DNA of 64,000 nt from Babylonia areolata (lineage: Eukaryota; Mollusca; Gastropoda; Neogastropoda; Buccinidae), in contig NC_134878.1 in the NCBI RefSeq assembly GCF_041734735.1, forward strand, positions 11,959,140 to 12,023,139, in the 5' to 3' direction. A model generated the notes under the pieces. It had not been told where the DNA came from and did not search any database. It worked only from the letters and a program-made list of their open reading frames with translations. Positions 13,301 to 29,000 of this stretch are shown here, in pieces. Position numbers and translations under genes: made by a program. Each line of letters opens with the position of its first letter. Position 1 is the stretch's first letter.

Positions 13301-16300
13301 TGGAATTTGATCCAGCACCCTCAGATTGTCTTGCTTACAAGGCGGATGTGTTTACCACAAGGCCACACCATACACAATAAGTGTGTGTGTGTGTGTGTGT
13401 TCATGTGCCTGTGTGTGCACGTGTGTATATACTGGGTATATATGCATATGTTTGCTGTTTCTTTTCTGTTAAGGGGGTGGGCTGTGGAAATTTTTTCTTC
13501 CAGCAAAAGGAAGTGTGGTGTGGAATACAAGGGGAAGTTGATGTGGACCAGTACTGCATCTCTGTTATCCTCCTGTTAATTTGTTATCCTCCCTTGGGCT
13601 GCCTCTCTCTCTCTGTCTCTCTCTCTCTCCTTTTCTCATTACAGAAATGTACAAAGTTCTTACCTTTTATGTCCATTGTGTAAAGAATTGAATGAAGATG
13701 AAGTACATTTTGTTTTGAAATGTCCTGTTTTGTGTGATTTTTGCGAAAAATTTATCCCATAGAAATATACATATCCATGTTTATTTGGATTTAATTTGCT
13801 GATGGCATCTACGGATGACAGAGTTACACGTAATTTGGCAATATAATTATATAAAGCTTTTCACTTAAGAGATGTAGTTATGTCATAATAATTAACTGCT
13901 GTACTTCTGGTAGCATACAGTAATGTTGTTGTTGCCCCTTATTCATATAATAATGGCCATAATGAATAAACCATCTGAATCTGAATGGCTCTCCCCTCTC
14001 TCTCTCTCATTATCAGAACTGAAGACAGCAGTAGTGCTAATTGACTGATAATTGTGTTGCAGGCTGGACTTGGATGCCTGGATCAACCAGCCAGAGTCTG
14101 ACAGCAGTGAAGAAGAGGAGGGGATGGGTGTTGGCTTTTTCTCGTCTGTAGGCTCTGATGAACACAGGTGAGCTTGGAAGGCACTAAACTCTGCTTACAC
14201 ATTTCAGTTTCAAGGTGTTAAAACATGTGGACTAATCCATATAAGCTATGCCATATCTTCTTTGAAAAAGAAAAAAGAAGAAAAGAAAAAAAAAAGGGAG
14301 CAGATATCTGGTATACACATAAACCCAGCCTGCTTGTCAGGCCCTGACATTTACACTTTCATATGTTGAAATCCTGTCCTCACTGTGCTTTTCACAAAAG
14401 CGAGAGTTTTTTTAATTTAATTATTTCGTTGTATGTGTGTGTTGAATATTAAAAAGAAAAAGAAAAAAAGAAAATGTTTCCTTGCATAAGAATTTGCTTT
14501 CTCTAAGATTCGGGTAGGTTGTGTAGGATTACAGACCGTTATAAATCTGACAGCATGATTTTTATCTTACAGTGTGATTTTTCTTCTTCTTCAAGCTGAG
14601 TAGTTATAATCAGCATGTTGAGTTTTTTTGTTTGTTTTTTTTTGGGGGGGGGGGTTCATAGCCACTTTGACTTGGGGTGATACTGTATTTTCACTTGGCG
14701 GTTTGGTGGTGATTAAAAAAAAAAAAGTCAAGAATTTTTTATATATTTTTTTAAGGCAATTGGTGATGGCAGTACATAATATTTCTCCCGTAGCTACCAG
14801 TCAGCTATAAATAGCAAGCACTGGATACCACAATTTCCAAAGATAGAGAAATCATCATGACACTACACAGTCACCTCCCCTCTCCTCCTCTCAAAACACA
14901 GTGACATCAAAATCAGTTAGATCAGCAAGATAACTAATCCGTTATCACTTTTGGGGACCAGTGAGATTAACATCGCATCAAAGTGTTCATGTTATTTACA
15001 ATTTGAGTTCAGAACTTTTGTGATTTAAATTTGAAATTTACTTTCTTTGGTGAGAAATGCTGTCATCACTGCCATAAGACATTCTTTAGTATTGGTTGAA
15101 AGTGGTCACTGGTTTGATACAAATAGATAAAAAGAAAATCATTGCCTTTTGTTCCTTGAGTGATCTTTGTCCTTTTAATTATGTTTGATAAAGTGGGTTG
15201 ACAAAAAAAAAAAAAAAAAGGTTTACAGGTAAATAGAATAGATCTATAGAGAGCAGTAGATTGGATCAAAGTTACTATTCATACAGATTTTTGTTTTAAA
15301 CAGTTGTGTATTTTGCCTATACTTGGTGACATTGGGTCAGTGGTATGTGTCATGCTGTTTGTCATTATGATAATGTCTGCTGCAGGACAACTTACCAACT
15401 GGAATCCTCCAAACCAGCGCCAGAACTCACACCAGAAGAGATTGAAAAAGTGAGTTGTTCTCTTCATTCTGCTTGTGGCTGGGATATATTAATGTGTGTG
15501 TGTGTGTGTGTGTGCATGCTTGTGTGTGTAAGCATGTTTTATGCAATTTATGAATGTGTTTATGGATATGTGATGTCTGAGACCGTGTTTGTGGTAGGTG
15601 ATTAGTGAGAAAGTGTACATGTGACATGTGAGACTGATGAGGGGCATATAATTTCCAGTTTATGGGGAATGAAAAGTGTGACTTTTTTATTTTCAGTCTG
15701 ATAGGAATCTTATCCAACTCTGCTGGTACATTTTTGAAACTTCGTCAAAGTGTGATTGTTCTCAGATTTTTAACGTCATTTGGTTGAAAAGATTAATTGA
15801 AGTCTTGTGAACAGCACACACTTAGCATACGAAAGAAAAAACAACTAACAGTGCAGCAACAGAAGGGTTGCCCTTGCAAAATTACGAAGAAAAATCAAGC
15901 TCTAATGTATATAATGTGCATTTGTGTGAGTGACTGAATAACATGTGTAATGAATGCTGAGCGCCTAAAGGCAGCTGTCGGTCAGGTCCATCCTGGTAGG
16001 CAGCGTGTTGTGTAAGTGACTGTGAAAAGTGCTTAGAGGAGGAGGAGGAGGAATTTTGTTTAATGTCCCGTCACACATATCGGTGATTGAAGACATTTTG
16101 TTTTAGTATTTATGTATACATTTGAGTATTATCGGTTAGAAGGTGTGGGAGATGTGAATGAATGGAGAGTTGAGGGAAACTGGGCAAATGAGGGTGAAAT
16201 GAGGGTGAAATTTGAAAATAATATCTGAATACAATTACAGGAAATTACTTAAAGGACTTCGTAAAAGAGAAGTCATTAAACTGACAAGCGAAACAGCTGA

Positions 16301-16979
16301 TAATGAATTCAAAAAGTCAAAAACATCAACGTTCTCAGTCACTTGTGAAGACACACTTTCGTGTACATAAGGCTTCATCAAGCTACAGTCAGAAATTATA
16401 TGCTTAATTGTCAGGTTACTAAAGCTTATGCACTTGACATTAGAACAATACTTGGTCCAGTAGTGAATTTGCTTAGAGTTTGGTCTCTGACCCCATAAAG
16501 ATGCTTGTATATATTCAATTCAGTTCAAAAACACTTTATTTATCCACACGGAAACTAACATGTGCAGTCACAGGCTTGTTGTAAACACCAACATGAAATG
16601 AACATGGGCACCATGAAAAGCATTAAAACAAGTCAAATAAGACCTCACAGTGGTTGACAATGGACTAAAACAAACCACACACCCCCACCCATGTGTAAGT
16701 GATAGTGATATTGAAAATACTACAAAAAAAGAAAAAAAGATGATGTTTCAACCTCACACAGCGGCGGGAAGCCCGGCGCACGGAACAGGAGCACAACCCC
16801 CACTACTTGAAGGATGACGGGGCACGCAGCAAAAAGTCGAGGCGAGGAGGTGACAATGACGTCAGCGGTATTCCTGTGGCTGCCATTGACCTGTCTGTAC
16901 CACTGCATGTGCCAGGTTTGTTCTTTGTGCTCATTGTGGTTGTTGAGGTGTGTGTACTTATGTCTGGTGAGTGTTTTTT

Positions 16980-17035
<56 letters not shown>

Positions 17036-18968
17036 TCCTTCCTTCTTTTCATGCCTTTTCATACCTTTTCTTCTGGAGTTCTGTATTTAATTTTGTGTGT
17101 GTGTTTTTCTTGTCATGAAATTGAGTGAAGTGGCCTCTGTTTTTGTAGCATGGTAAAGCTGGACTTTGTTTGAAAAGTGAAATCATAAATTTCCTGTGTA
17201 TTGATTTTTATTTCTTGCATCGCTCTCACTTGATGGAATTAAAGGATTTTGATTTAATCCTATGTAATCAGTGACATTTCTTGCTTTCCTTTATCACATG
17301 GCCAGCCTGACATTGATCATGCAATGACACCAGAACTGCAGCTAAAACAGCGGTCAGTGGTCAGGAGTGAAAAGTTTAACAAGTCGCTTACTGAAAAAAA
17401 ATGAAAAGTGTACTTTGGTACTGTCTGGATGGAGATTCTCTCTTTTCTATGAGGCGCTAGTTTTCTGTCTTTTTCATATTTTTTCAGTAAAAATACATTT
17501 GCTCTTTTGCCAGCATAGGTGACTTTACTTGACTAGTTGAGGAGTCATTCTAAATAGACAGTATATTGGCGACTTTAGTTGACTGGTTGAGGGGTCATGC
17601 TGAACAGACAGTACATGGGTGACTTAAGTCGACTAGATGAGGAGTCATGTTAAATGGACTATATAGACGACTTCAGTCGACTAGTCAATGGGTCATGCTA
17701 AGCAGACTGTTTTTCACACTGTGACAAAGCTTAACACTATAACAGCAGCAGCCAACGTCCATGTGCATTTTGAAATATGACTTATCTTCCGCCCCCCCAC
17801 CCCCTCCCCACACACACACACACACACCCATCCCTTGACTGAGTTTGAAGAGAACAAGTCCACTGCCTTGCATTGACATGAAGCGAATCATGTGACTGAG
17901 AGCATCAAGTCTGAAATAGTTGTTTGGCGCTGGGGAGTGTTTGGTACAAACATTTTGATATCAAGAAATGAGACAAATTGCAGCGTTCAATAATGAAATA
18001 GGAGAACTTGAGCAACAGCAAGCCTGAGCTTATATCGTGCTCTTTCAGGTGTCACAATCAACCAACAAATGCAATGGTGAAAATACACGCAGTATTTGAT
18101 AATGAAAATTGGAAGTGCAAAACAAACTAACAAAACAAAAATACCGCTACAACTGCTACCTACACCATTGACAATAACAACAACAACAATAATAATAATG
18201 ATAATAATAATAATAAGATACTAAGGGAGTGTTTTTCATAATGAATCTTGGCAGCAAAAGAGTTAAAGAGATTTGTCGGTCTCTCTGCATGTGTTCTAAC
18301 AGGACTGTCAGAGCATCAGGTCTAAAGTATTTGGTGCTGGGGAGCGTTCCTCATAATGAAACGTGGTGGCAAAAGAGTAAAAGGGATTTGTCTCTGTGTG
18401 TGTATGTGTTCGAACAGGACTGTCAGAGCATCAAGTCTAAAGTATTTGGCGCTGGGGAGCGTTCCTCATAATGAAACTTGGTAGCAAAAGAGTTAAAGAG
18501 ATTTGCCTGTCTCTGTCTGTGTGTTCAAACAGGACTGTCAGAGCATCAAGTCTAAAGTATTTGGTGCTGGGGGAGCGTTCCTTATAATGAAACTTGGTGG
18601 CAAAAGAGTTAAAGAGATTTGCCTGTCTCGGTGTGTGTGTGTATGTAGGACTGTCCTCCTCAGACAAGTACATGCAGCTGGAGAAGGCGGAGGGCCGGAG
18701 TCGCAAGGAGGGCAAAAGTCGGAAGAAGGGCAAGAAGAAGCGCAGGAAAGAGAAGGAGAGCGAGTCAGACGAGGACCTGGAACAGATGCACGCTGTCAGC
18801 ACCGTGCTGGATGCACCTGACGTAAGTTTGCCACTTTTGTGTGTGTGTGTGTGTGTGATGCTTTGTGTATAGGAGAGATGTGAACCCGCCCCCCAACCCC
18901 ATCCCAGTTCTAATGCCTTGACAACATAACAGACTTCAGGAATAAAAAGTTCAATCTCTCTCTCTCTG

Positions 18969-19004
<36 letters not shown>

Positions 19005-19089
19005 AATCTATGTGTATATGTATTCAGTACATTATTATAAAAGAAAATTTTAACCAGTGTGTTAAGAAACTCGATACACTTCAAATTTA

Positions 19090-19151
<62 letters not shown>

Positions 19152-20974
19152 TCCACTCATAGATTTTTCCGTCTGAGTCTTACTCATCTTTGTGACAATA
19201 TACTATATGAAACTTCACATACAGTGCAAACAGAAGAACTTTTGAATGCTTCAAATTGCTTTCTTGCTTACTTGTGAGACACAGTGTTTTGATGTTTTGA
19301 ATTTTATCCAGCTAATGATCATTTCATCCAAATGACTATACACTCAGTTTGATTTCATTGTCAGACTTGGGAGAGAGCAGGATTCAAACCCAGACCCTCA
19401 CGGACACTATATTGGCAGATAAGCGTCTTATTCATTCTGCCACACGTGTACAGGTCCATGACCAGCTGTGGAAGAGCTGAAGTTAAGAGAAAGCACTTGG
19501 CAGAAAAGAGTGTTAACTGTGACAAGCGAATGTGTGATTGGTGGAGAAGATGGAGAATATACCTCTCAGTGCAAAATCTGTGCCAGACTTCAGGAAAGAA
19601 TACAATGAACAGTGGACATGTTTGTGTTGGGGACATAAAGGGGAATGTTGTTTTGTGCACTCTGCAAGTGTGAATTGTCTGTCAGTCAGGTGGCCATGAT
19701 GATTATGGTCATTAGGGTTTTATTGTTTCAGTTTGTGTGTGTGTATAAATACGCACATGAACATATCTGCATGATATGGCATTTGTAAGAAGATAGTGTT
19801 TCTAAAAATTCCTAAAATTTCAGGTTGTTTTTGATTTTAACATCATTTGTTCTTGATGGTGAGATATCGGAGAAGGCATGCATGACTTGGGTTGCTGTTG
19901 AGCTTATGCTAGTTAAAGTAAATGGTCTGAATTTATTTGAATGAAATCACCAGTTGTATAGTCAGCTGGCTTCTTGCTCCACTGTATGAAACCTGGGCAG
20001 ATTACACATGTGCCAGCATGTTTTGGGGCATGTCATATATTGCTCTTCACCTCTAGGACTGTTGCCCTCTCAAGTCCAGACACCCTCACAGCACCTCCCT
20101 CCACATCCTTCCCCACTCCTGGTGCTTGTGGCCTCACAGTCAAACTTTCATCGGTGTCAGTATCAGCGTCTTTCTGTCATCAGGTTTTCCTCTTCACTTT
20201 ACTTCTATTTCAAAGTCCTTTCCTGGTCATGTCTATAGTTGTTTTTTTTAACATCATCTTTTGTGGATGTATAGCAGAAGTTTTATTGCGTGCACTCAAA
20301 ATGAGTGGTGTTTGAATAAACAGCAGGGAAGCAGTTGAATGAAGAAACATTCCATGGCTTTGGTTGCAGGGGGCGGAGGCAGCTTCTGATAAAGAAGATG
20401 ACGGTGACGGCAAGGATCCCTACAAGATGCTGGACATCAACCTAGATGCGTAAGTAGCTTTGAAGAAGGGGAATCAATGTGAACAGTTGTGTCTCACTCT
20501 TTGTTCAGTGTTGTTTGTAACTTAGCATCTTCATGTATCAGTCTTTCTTCATCACAGCTGTTCATGGTTTTGCAGCTGTGTCATTAGTCTGGGTTTTTTT
20601 TGGTTTTTTTAATTATTATTTTTATAATCAACATAACACATGTGTATTTAGAGAGTGTGTGCATGCGTGTGTTGTTTTTTTTTAGTAGTGTGTGTTTTTT
20701 TTAGCAGTAATGTGGCAAACCTGCCATTTAAGTATTTGAATTTTCAGGTTGTTACACTTGCATACTCCTTGCCCTTTTTTTTTTTTTTTCAAAAATGTCA
20801 TGTGGAGGAGATACACATTTGTAAGAGTGAACATGTCCACACTGAGAGTGCACATTCATTTACAGGTGCTTGTGTACATGAAAACTTCAACTCATGCTCA
20901 CATGCGAACACATTCTTGCACATACACACACTTACACACAGTTTGGCCCTTTAGCATTTCTAGCACACACACAC

Positions 20975-21016
<42 letters not shown>

Positions 21017-21475
21017 GGCAACCTTACCAACAGTGTTTTCTTTTATATCTTGTGAATGTTGTATATCTTGTGAACAGCCCTCTGAGAGACGATGAAACTC
21101 TACCAGTGCGGACCCACCGTATAGTGGTGGATGAACCGAAGGCAGAGAACGCAGAGGACGCTGCTGCAGTCTTACCTGTGGAAAAACACAAGAAGAAACA
21201 CAAGAAGGACAAGGAGAAGAAGGAAAAGAAAGACAAGAAATCTAAGGTCAGTGGAATGTTCAGCCTCTGTTCTTCTGAACCACAGTTTTAGGTGACAGAT
21301 GATGATTCCACTGAAAAAAGTATTATACACAGTATTTAAAGAAAGAAAAAAAAAGAAAGAATCTGAATGAGTAAAGTGAAAAATGTCAGTTGTGAACAAG
21401 ATTGTTTTGTGGTTTTATGTTTTAATGTAGACTGAATTTTCTTTCGTGTGTCTGTCTGTTACAAATTTTATTATT

Positions 21476-21531
<56 letters not shown>

Positions 21532-24500
21532 AGAGAGAGAGCACATGTATATAAGCACAAATGTGCTTTACCTTGAGTGTAGAAGTGGGGTTGGAGTTGC
21601 CTTGGTTCTGCAGGGTTTTTTTTTTAATACACAGAAAAAAACAGAAAGAAAGAAAGAAAAATAGGTCACATGAAGAAATTTGTCAGTCATCTACATTTAT
21701 ATGCTGACTTGTGTGAGAATGTTACATTTTGTAGCGAAAATACAAAGTGTTTCATCTTCTCATTTCACTGTACTGCTCTTAACAGAGCATTCTTGTGAAT
21801 ATTCTACATATGCTTTGTGTGTGTGCGTGCATGCGTGTGTGTGTGTGTATTTGTGTGTGTGTTAAGTTTAAAAGCTGATGTGATTTCTAACTAAACTCTG
21901 CGGAGTGTACTTCACCAGGTCTCTCCCCATTAGAGTCTTTTTTAGCCAGCGAAAATCATGGAGTGAAAGTGAATGGGGGAGGGGTGCAGTACTTTGAGTG
22001 GGTAGAGCCTGGGCTTTGATGGGCCTGGTTTTGAATCCTGATTGTTGTGGGTTAAGGGTGGAGATTTTCCTGATATCCCACATCAGCAGATGTAGAAACT
22101 TGCCCATACTAGTGCTTCGTGTGAATATAATATACAAGCAGCAGATCATATATCCATACATTAAACAGTTGGTATCTTTGTGTGTGTTTAGTGGGTTCTA
22201 CAAACATGAACATACCCATTTGGCACACTTACTGCCTACGTGGACAGTTATACATGTAAAAACCCAATGGTGATGTGAATGAACGTGGGTGATGCAGCCT
22301 ATGAATGCATAAGAAAGACAAAAAAGTTTTATGTTGTCAGTATGGAATTGATAGCTCTTAAAATTTAGTGAAATTTAGAGCAGAAAACTAGTAAGTGTTT
22401 TTTTGTGATGTCAGGGGAAACGTTACAATGGTAAAATATATGTGCCATTTGGTTTCTGTTGATGTTCAGAAAAAGAAGCGCAGCAAGTCCGAGTCCCACG
22501 AAGAGAACGGTCCCAGCCTTCTGCTGGCCACAGGGGGAGAGGAAGCGGCTGAGGAGGAACCACCAGTGGTGAACAACACGATGGAGGCCCTCCCTCAGGA
22601 AAACGACGCTCATGGAAAGAACGAAGAGGCGGTAAGGACAAGGGGCAGCAGTTTCTGGTTGTTCTCAGCTGTTGATGGAAGTGAAGGGATATCTTGAAAG
22701 TCATGGAGATGTGTTGTAGGAAAATCAAGCTCAGCGACCTGTTGGCTAAAGCCTGTGTGGTCAAGTTATTCAGGGCCAAAGACGTTACAGATTAGAACTG
22801 GGCTTTTTATGGGTTGAAGTCCTTGTAACATTCTGGAATATTTTCATAAGGCCACATCTTATAGGCAACAGATGTGATCATTGAGATGAATCAGACATTT
22901 CAATTTTGTCATACACCTTTGAGATTGCTTTTCTTCAGATGGTAGATTTTTGAATTGCTCTTATTCAGGTGGGTAGACGTAGTAATTGATCTGTTGTGTA
23001 AGCAAGAGAAAGGGAATGTAAGGCATGCTGTCGGTCATTAAAAAAAAAAAACACAAAAAAATTCCATCAAACTCCTGGTGTGAACACCAGAATCGGAATG
23101 ATAATAGTTAAAACAAATGAAATTACTATAAATCATACTGGATACAGAACAAGATTACAGGCTGATGGAGCAGTGTTTTAGCTGACTGTGTTTGGCAGAC
23201 AACCAGACATTTTTTTGAGTGGACTTGTAGTGCATGAGTATACAGTTTGACTGCTGTGTGTCTGGTAAACAAACAAGACAGAAACAAGACAAAAAGTAGA
23301 CAGAAGACTGACAATGATGTACACATCAATAAATCTGTAACTTATCAGTGATAATATTCACTCTGACCTGCACACAACAGGCATATGATAAGATTAGTAT
23401 TCTGTTACAGTCTGCGTTCTGAAAGAACTGTGATGAAAGTTATTGATTACTTGTCGGAACAAAATTTCTCTAGTTCAGGGCATTACATTTTGACAGCAGC
23501 ATCTTTTTTTCCCCTGGATTTAAAAAAAGAAAAAGGTTTGAACATTGGATCTTATTTACATGTGGAAATTGCTTTTGCTGCATATAGGACATTAGATTTG
23601 TATCATTTGAAAGGCAGGTGCACATTTAACACTCAAAGAGTTCAGAATAGATCAACCTGTTTTTGTTGTTGTTTTGTTTTACTTTTTGAACTTTTGGTTG
23701 GGTCATTGTCACGCTCATGTGTGTGTCAGACTTGGATGGTGGAGTCTGTTGTGTGAGTGATGAGCCTTTGGATGCACGCATGATTTCCAATCAGATCAAT
23801 AAAGATGTATTGTATTGTGTTTTATTGTACTTTTTTTCCTGTGACAAACCTGTATTCTGTTGGGGGGGGGTGGGGGGGGGGGGGGGGAATGAACCTAACA
23901 TTGGTGGTATGTGAACAAAAATTCAATGTGCCGTGTAACATCATCGTTCCTCTTAATTGTGACAGGACCTGGAGTTCTGGCTGTCAGGCAACGACGGCAC
24001 TGAAGAAAAAGGGATGGACGTCAGTGCCAACGGGGGCGGTGATGCTGCGGACATGTCTGCTGCTGCTGCTGCTCCGATCCCCACCATCACCACCACCAAG
24101 CCCTCTGCCACAGACCTGGTCCTCACCTCAGAGGAAGAGGACCACGCGCCGAGAGAGACGGAGGAGGTGAGTGTTTTGGGGTTATTGTTTAGCGTTTTCA
24201 CGTAGTGTGTATGTTACAAGTGGTTTTGTGTGTGCGCTTGAAGAAAACGGAAGGCTATTATTGTCAAGCATTCTCGTGTGTGAATGCTCAAGTGTTTGTT
24301 GTGTGTGCTGTAGGAAAACTAAAGATAGGGATGGGCAACAGTAAAACTGGATGCACAAATTCGTTCATGCAGCAATCTGTCATTCTTGTACACATATTCA
24401 TACATGCCTATACATATGGACGCATGCACTTACACGTTGTCACCTGGAGAAATGGCATGTTCTGGTTTTTGTTTGTATTTTGCATTAAACCATGCTAAGA

Positions 24501-25756
24501 TGTATTTAACAATGTTTTTTTTATTTGTTTGTTTTATAAACCAGATTAAGATACAATTGACAGTTTAAACTGATTCTGATAATACATGCACGCACATACA
24601 CACAGACGCGTACACACACGCACTCACACACACACGCACTCACACACACACACTCGCGCACACGCACACAAGTACTGATTAATGTCTTTTTGATATGAAC
24701 TACATCAAAAAAGTAAAAGTGAAAGACAAAAAATAATTTACACTGTGGTAAGGAAGTATTGTTCTGCTCAATGGTTTCCAGTGAAACAATGAAATAATGA
24801 ACTATTAGATGAAAATTAATTTACCCCCATGGTCAAAAAACTATGTGATTTTATTTTGACAGTTACGGAGAAAAGTTCAAATATAACACAGTTATCTTAG
24901 TGTTTCAGCCTATTTGAAATAGAATTATGGAAAATAAAATAAAAGGGCTTGGTGTAGAAACGAGCCAAGCTGAAATGGACACTGACAATGTGTTACTGCA
25001 AATTCTGGGTTTGTGTTCCCTCTTACATTGGTTTGATTTCCTTGGTGGAACAGAAGCACAAGAAGAAAAAGGACAAGAAGTCGAAGAAAGACAAGGAGAG
25101 GAAGGAGAAGAAAGAGAAGAAGAAAAAGAGCAAGGAGAAACGCAGTGAATATATAGAGGCAGAGGGCATCACCACGCCCTCCAAGGAAAACCTGCCGCCG
25201 TCCCAGCAACCAACGCCAATGGAAGTCAAAGTCCCTGTGAGTTGATTGTGATTTCGCTGCTTTGTTTCTACTGTTTCCTCACCTTGGTATGTTGTCAATG
25301 GGTAACGTAGCTTTGAATTTACCTATAATTTATGTTTTGTTCTAAGCAGTTATGGACATATGTATGTGCTGGATTTCATAACATTGAGTTTTGCTGAAGT
25401 TACTTTAAACGTTCTTTAATCTGTTTTAGAGAACAGCTGTTTTGCTTTCTCTACAGTGATGTGTTAGCCTGCAGCTTAATTTGTGAAATAAGAATGTTTA
25501 GTTTATGTGTCTGTGAGACAAAGAAGGACTTCATTGTTATGACATGTTTTTGACGTTATTATGTGTGAGCTTCACTAACTTTTTTTTTTTTTATATTAAA
25601 AGTTGGCTGTTGGTAAGTCAAGAGATTTTTTTCTTGCTGAATTTGTTAGTTTTACACTGATACGACAGTCATTATGTTACAGCCAATGTCCAGTTACAAG
25701 CTTCTTGCGGACAATGCATCCATAAAATTGGTAAGTAGTGTTGGACAGAATGTTCT

Positions 25757-25793
<37 letters not shown>

Positions 25794-26029
25794 GAAATAA
25801 TGAGGGGGCAAACATGTGCTTGTAGAATTCTGTACATTTTTCAGTAGTATGTTCTTATATTTTAGGCATTCATACTTATTGTGTTCCTTTTCAAATGTTT
25901 GCTTGAGAAAATTGAGACATTGCTGATATGAAATACATAGCACATATGTGGTAAGAGAGCATAACACAGCTCAAGTGAAAGACAACATGATATTGATTGT
26001 GTTTGACATAAACCTGAGGTTGAAAAAGG

Positions 26030-26095
<66 letters not shown>

Positions 26096-29000
26096 TTTAA
26101 GCTTGCAATAAGACCACTTGACATCATATTCCATGCTCATTAAATAGATACAGTTGATACAGTCTTGTTCTCTTGTTCCAAGCTTGAAAATAGTCTTACT
26201 CGGGACAGGTGAATCAGGTATGAGAATGATCTGACTTGTTTGCAGGATTTCTTCTTATCTGTAGTATTTCTTGATGTAAAGAAGTCTCTGTGTTTCAGGA
26301 CCCAGGGCTTGGTTGTATGAGTTATCTTTGCAGCCCCAAATTTGCTCAGTGTTAAAAATTTTCCTAAATGTATTCCAAGTCCACACACTATAGACAAAGC
26401 AAACTTAGCTCTTCTAAGATTGCTTATGCAGTCCAGTGTAGAAAGCTTAACTTTAGTGTTCTGTGCTTACTGCTTTGCATGTTGCAGATTTGAAGCCTTG
26501 GGTTGTGTTGTCCTCTAGATTTGGTCACCCAGCTTGTCCCAGAAAACAGTTGCAGTAAAACCCATGCTGAAATGATGTGTGTGTGTGTGTACATGACTGA
26601 AGCCTGACTGAATGACACAGGAAACGAATGCAGAGCTCCTAAGGACAGCTGTGAATCAGCTGTGTTGACTCATGTTTCATCTTAACAAATGCTGAGCTTC
26701 TAAGGACAGCTGTAAATCGGCTCTGTTGACTCATGTTTCATATTCTTCTCATTGATTGTCTGTTCACCAAAAGGTGATTTAGACACACGAACATTCATTC
26801 TTTTCAGCACTCATACATTTACACAAAGGGTGTGGGGAATCCATGTTTGTAAAATGCTCCATTTTTATAAATTGCTCAGGGCAAGTATGAATAATAATAC
26901 TGTGCATTACTGTTGCAGACGTATGAGGTGCGCATAAACCACCAGCGTAGCAACCAGGTGGTGGTGTCGATGGTGTTTGCCAACCTGACGGCCCACACCC
27001 TGAAGGACCTGGAGTTCAATGTTCTGGACACCCTCAACACCAAGCTCATCAGGGGGGTCAGTCTCTCTTTTTTCCCCTTTGTTCACCCACACCATTACAT
27101 GCACAGTTTTTTTTTCTTACAAGCGCAGCCCTCAGCCCCCTGACCACAAAAATCCCAAGGGGACTTGACTTGTAACTCCTGTGTGAAGGGAAGTCACCCC
27201 GCACTGAACTCACACATATCAAACAACACAACACAAAACAAAACCAGATTATGTAGAATAAGGCTTTATGCATTTTGTTGTAGAAGACAGCTCATGATAA
27301 GTAGAAAACATCCTAGTTTTTCATACAAGTAAATTGGGAACATTTTATGTGTGAAGAGCGATGTAAAAAAAAAAAAAAAAAAAAAAAAAGCTCTTCAGTG
27401 TCACCAGGTGTGTGTGTGCTTTGAAGATTATGAAAACAGACTCTCACTGAGTGATCTGTTGTGTGTGTATGTGTGTGCTCGAGTTTTCATTCTCTAGATA
27501 CTCAGCTACAAATAAAAATACCTCATCATAACAGTTGCCCATGATTGAAGGCGTGTATAATCATTCATTCTCTGCCGTTTTTGTCCAAAAAAATCATCAG
27601 CTTCAAAAATTCATAGCTCAGAAACTTCTCAAATGATCACCTGCTTCATACTTCGAAATGGCGACATTGAAAGGAAGTAACAGACGGACATACTTATGCA
27701 GGTTTGAGCCGCCATCAGAGTTTTTTTTTTTTTTTGCACTGCGCCTGCTCTTACCCAGAGTTGAATGGGCTGTAGACTCAAATGAGAAGACTGGAACTAC
27801 TCAGCTGAGGATCATCCACTTCATGGATGCACCTTTGGATGTGTTGCTAAAAATTTCCGGACGAACAAACTGCCTGATTGATGCTGGGATATATCATGAG
27901 AGTACAGCTTTATGAAGTAGTCCTAGCACTAAACAGACCCCCATAGCATCATCATCATCCCCATCATTTTGAAAAATTGAAAACAAAAAAAAAGTTTAAA
28001 AAAAAAAGGTCACCAAAAAAACAAAAAACAAAACAACCCCCCCACCCCCAACAAAAAAAAAACATACCTGACCTTGTGCTGGTTGTATGATACTGCCACT
28101 TATTTGTTCAGTTGCATGTGTGTGATGCACATTCATATTCATGAAAAGTACAAAGATAAACATGGCATGGAATGGTAGTTCATCCTTTTGAACCACAGAA
28201 TGGTCTGGTGACATGCATTAGAAGCTTTGTGTTCATCAGTTAAGTGTGCATTTTAAAATATTTTTTCCCCATAAGGTTGTGTTACATATTAAATACCACT
28301 GATTTTTCTTTTTAAACACATTAAAAAAAAAACACCCAAAAACATAGAAGAAAATGTGTGGGATGTTGAGATATGATATCATGGAGTTATGTCACTTGTC
28401 TGCTATTTTCTTTCTCTCTTTTTAATACACAAAGCCCATTACATTTTGTACAGTCACATGTAAACGTGACTGTAGACTGTAGTGAAGAGGGGTGGAGTGA
28501 TTGTATTGTATTGTATTGTATAGTATTACTGTTTGTCACAACAGATTTCTCCGTGTGAAATTCGGGCTGCCCTCCCCATGAGAGTGCATCGCTACACTGA
28601 GAGCGCCACCCATTTTTGTGTATTTTTTCCCACGACTGCAATTGTATTTGTTTTCCTATTGAAGTGAAAAAGTGAACTTGGCGTGTCTGTCCCCAGCTGG
28701 GCCAGAACCACAACGACGCGGTCAAGGTGCCCTTCACGTTGCCCCCTGGTGCCCAGAACGAGGGTCAGTTTGCCTTCACGGTGGACGACATCACGGCGCC
28801 CCAGAAGATGCGCGGCACGCTGACCTACATCCTCAAGTCCCCTGACGGCTCCACCCAGGAGAAGGTGGACTTCCGCATCCACCTGCCCTGCTGCTCCTAC
28901 CTGCTCACCTCGCCCTGCAAGAGGTGGGTGTGCGTTGTGTGTGTGCCACGCCTTGTTTCCTCACCTTCTGGAGTGCTGGCCTGGTGGTAATGCGTTCCCC

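Noticed and set aside
18437-19156. 239-codon minus-strand frame
   Set aside because: Antisense to the AP3D1 exon at 18649 and through (TA)n and (CT)n; low complexity.
21044-21077. Short duplication (tatatcttgtgaa) at the acceptor of exon 21078
   Set aside because: Only 13 bp, with the CAG in one copy; could be chance in AT-rich sequence.
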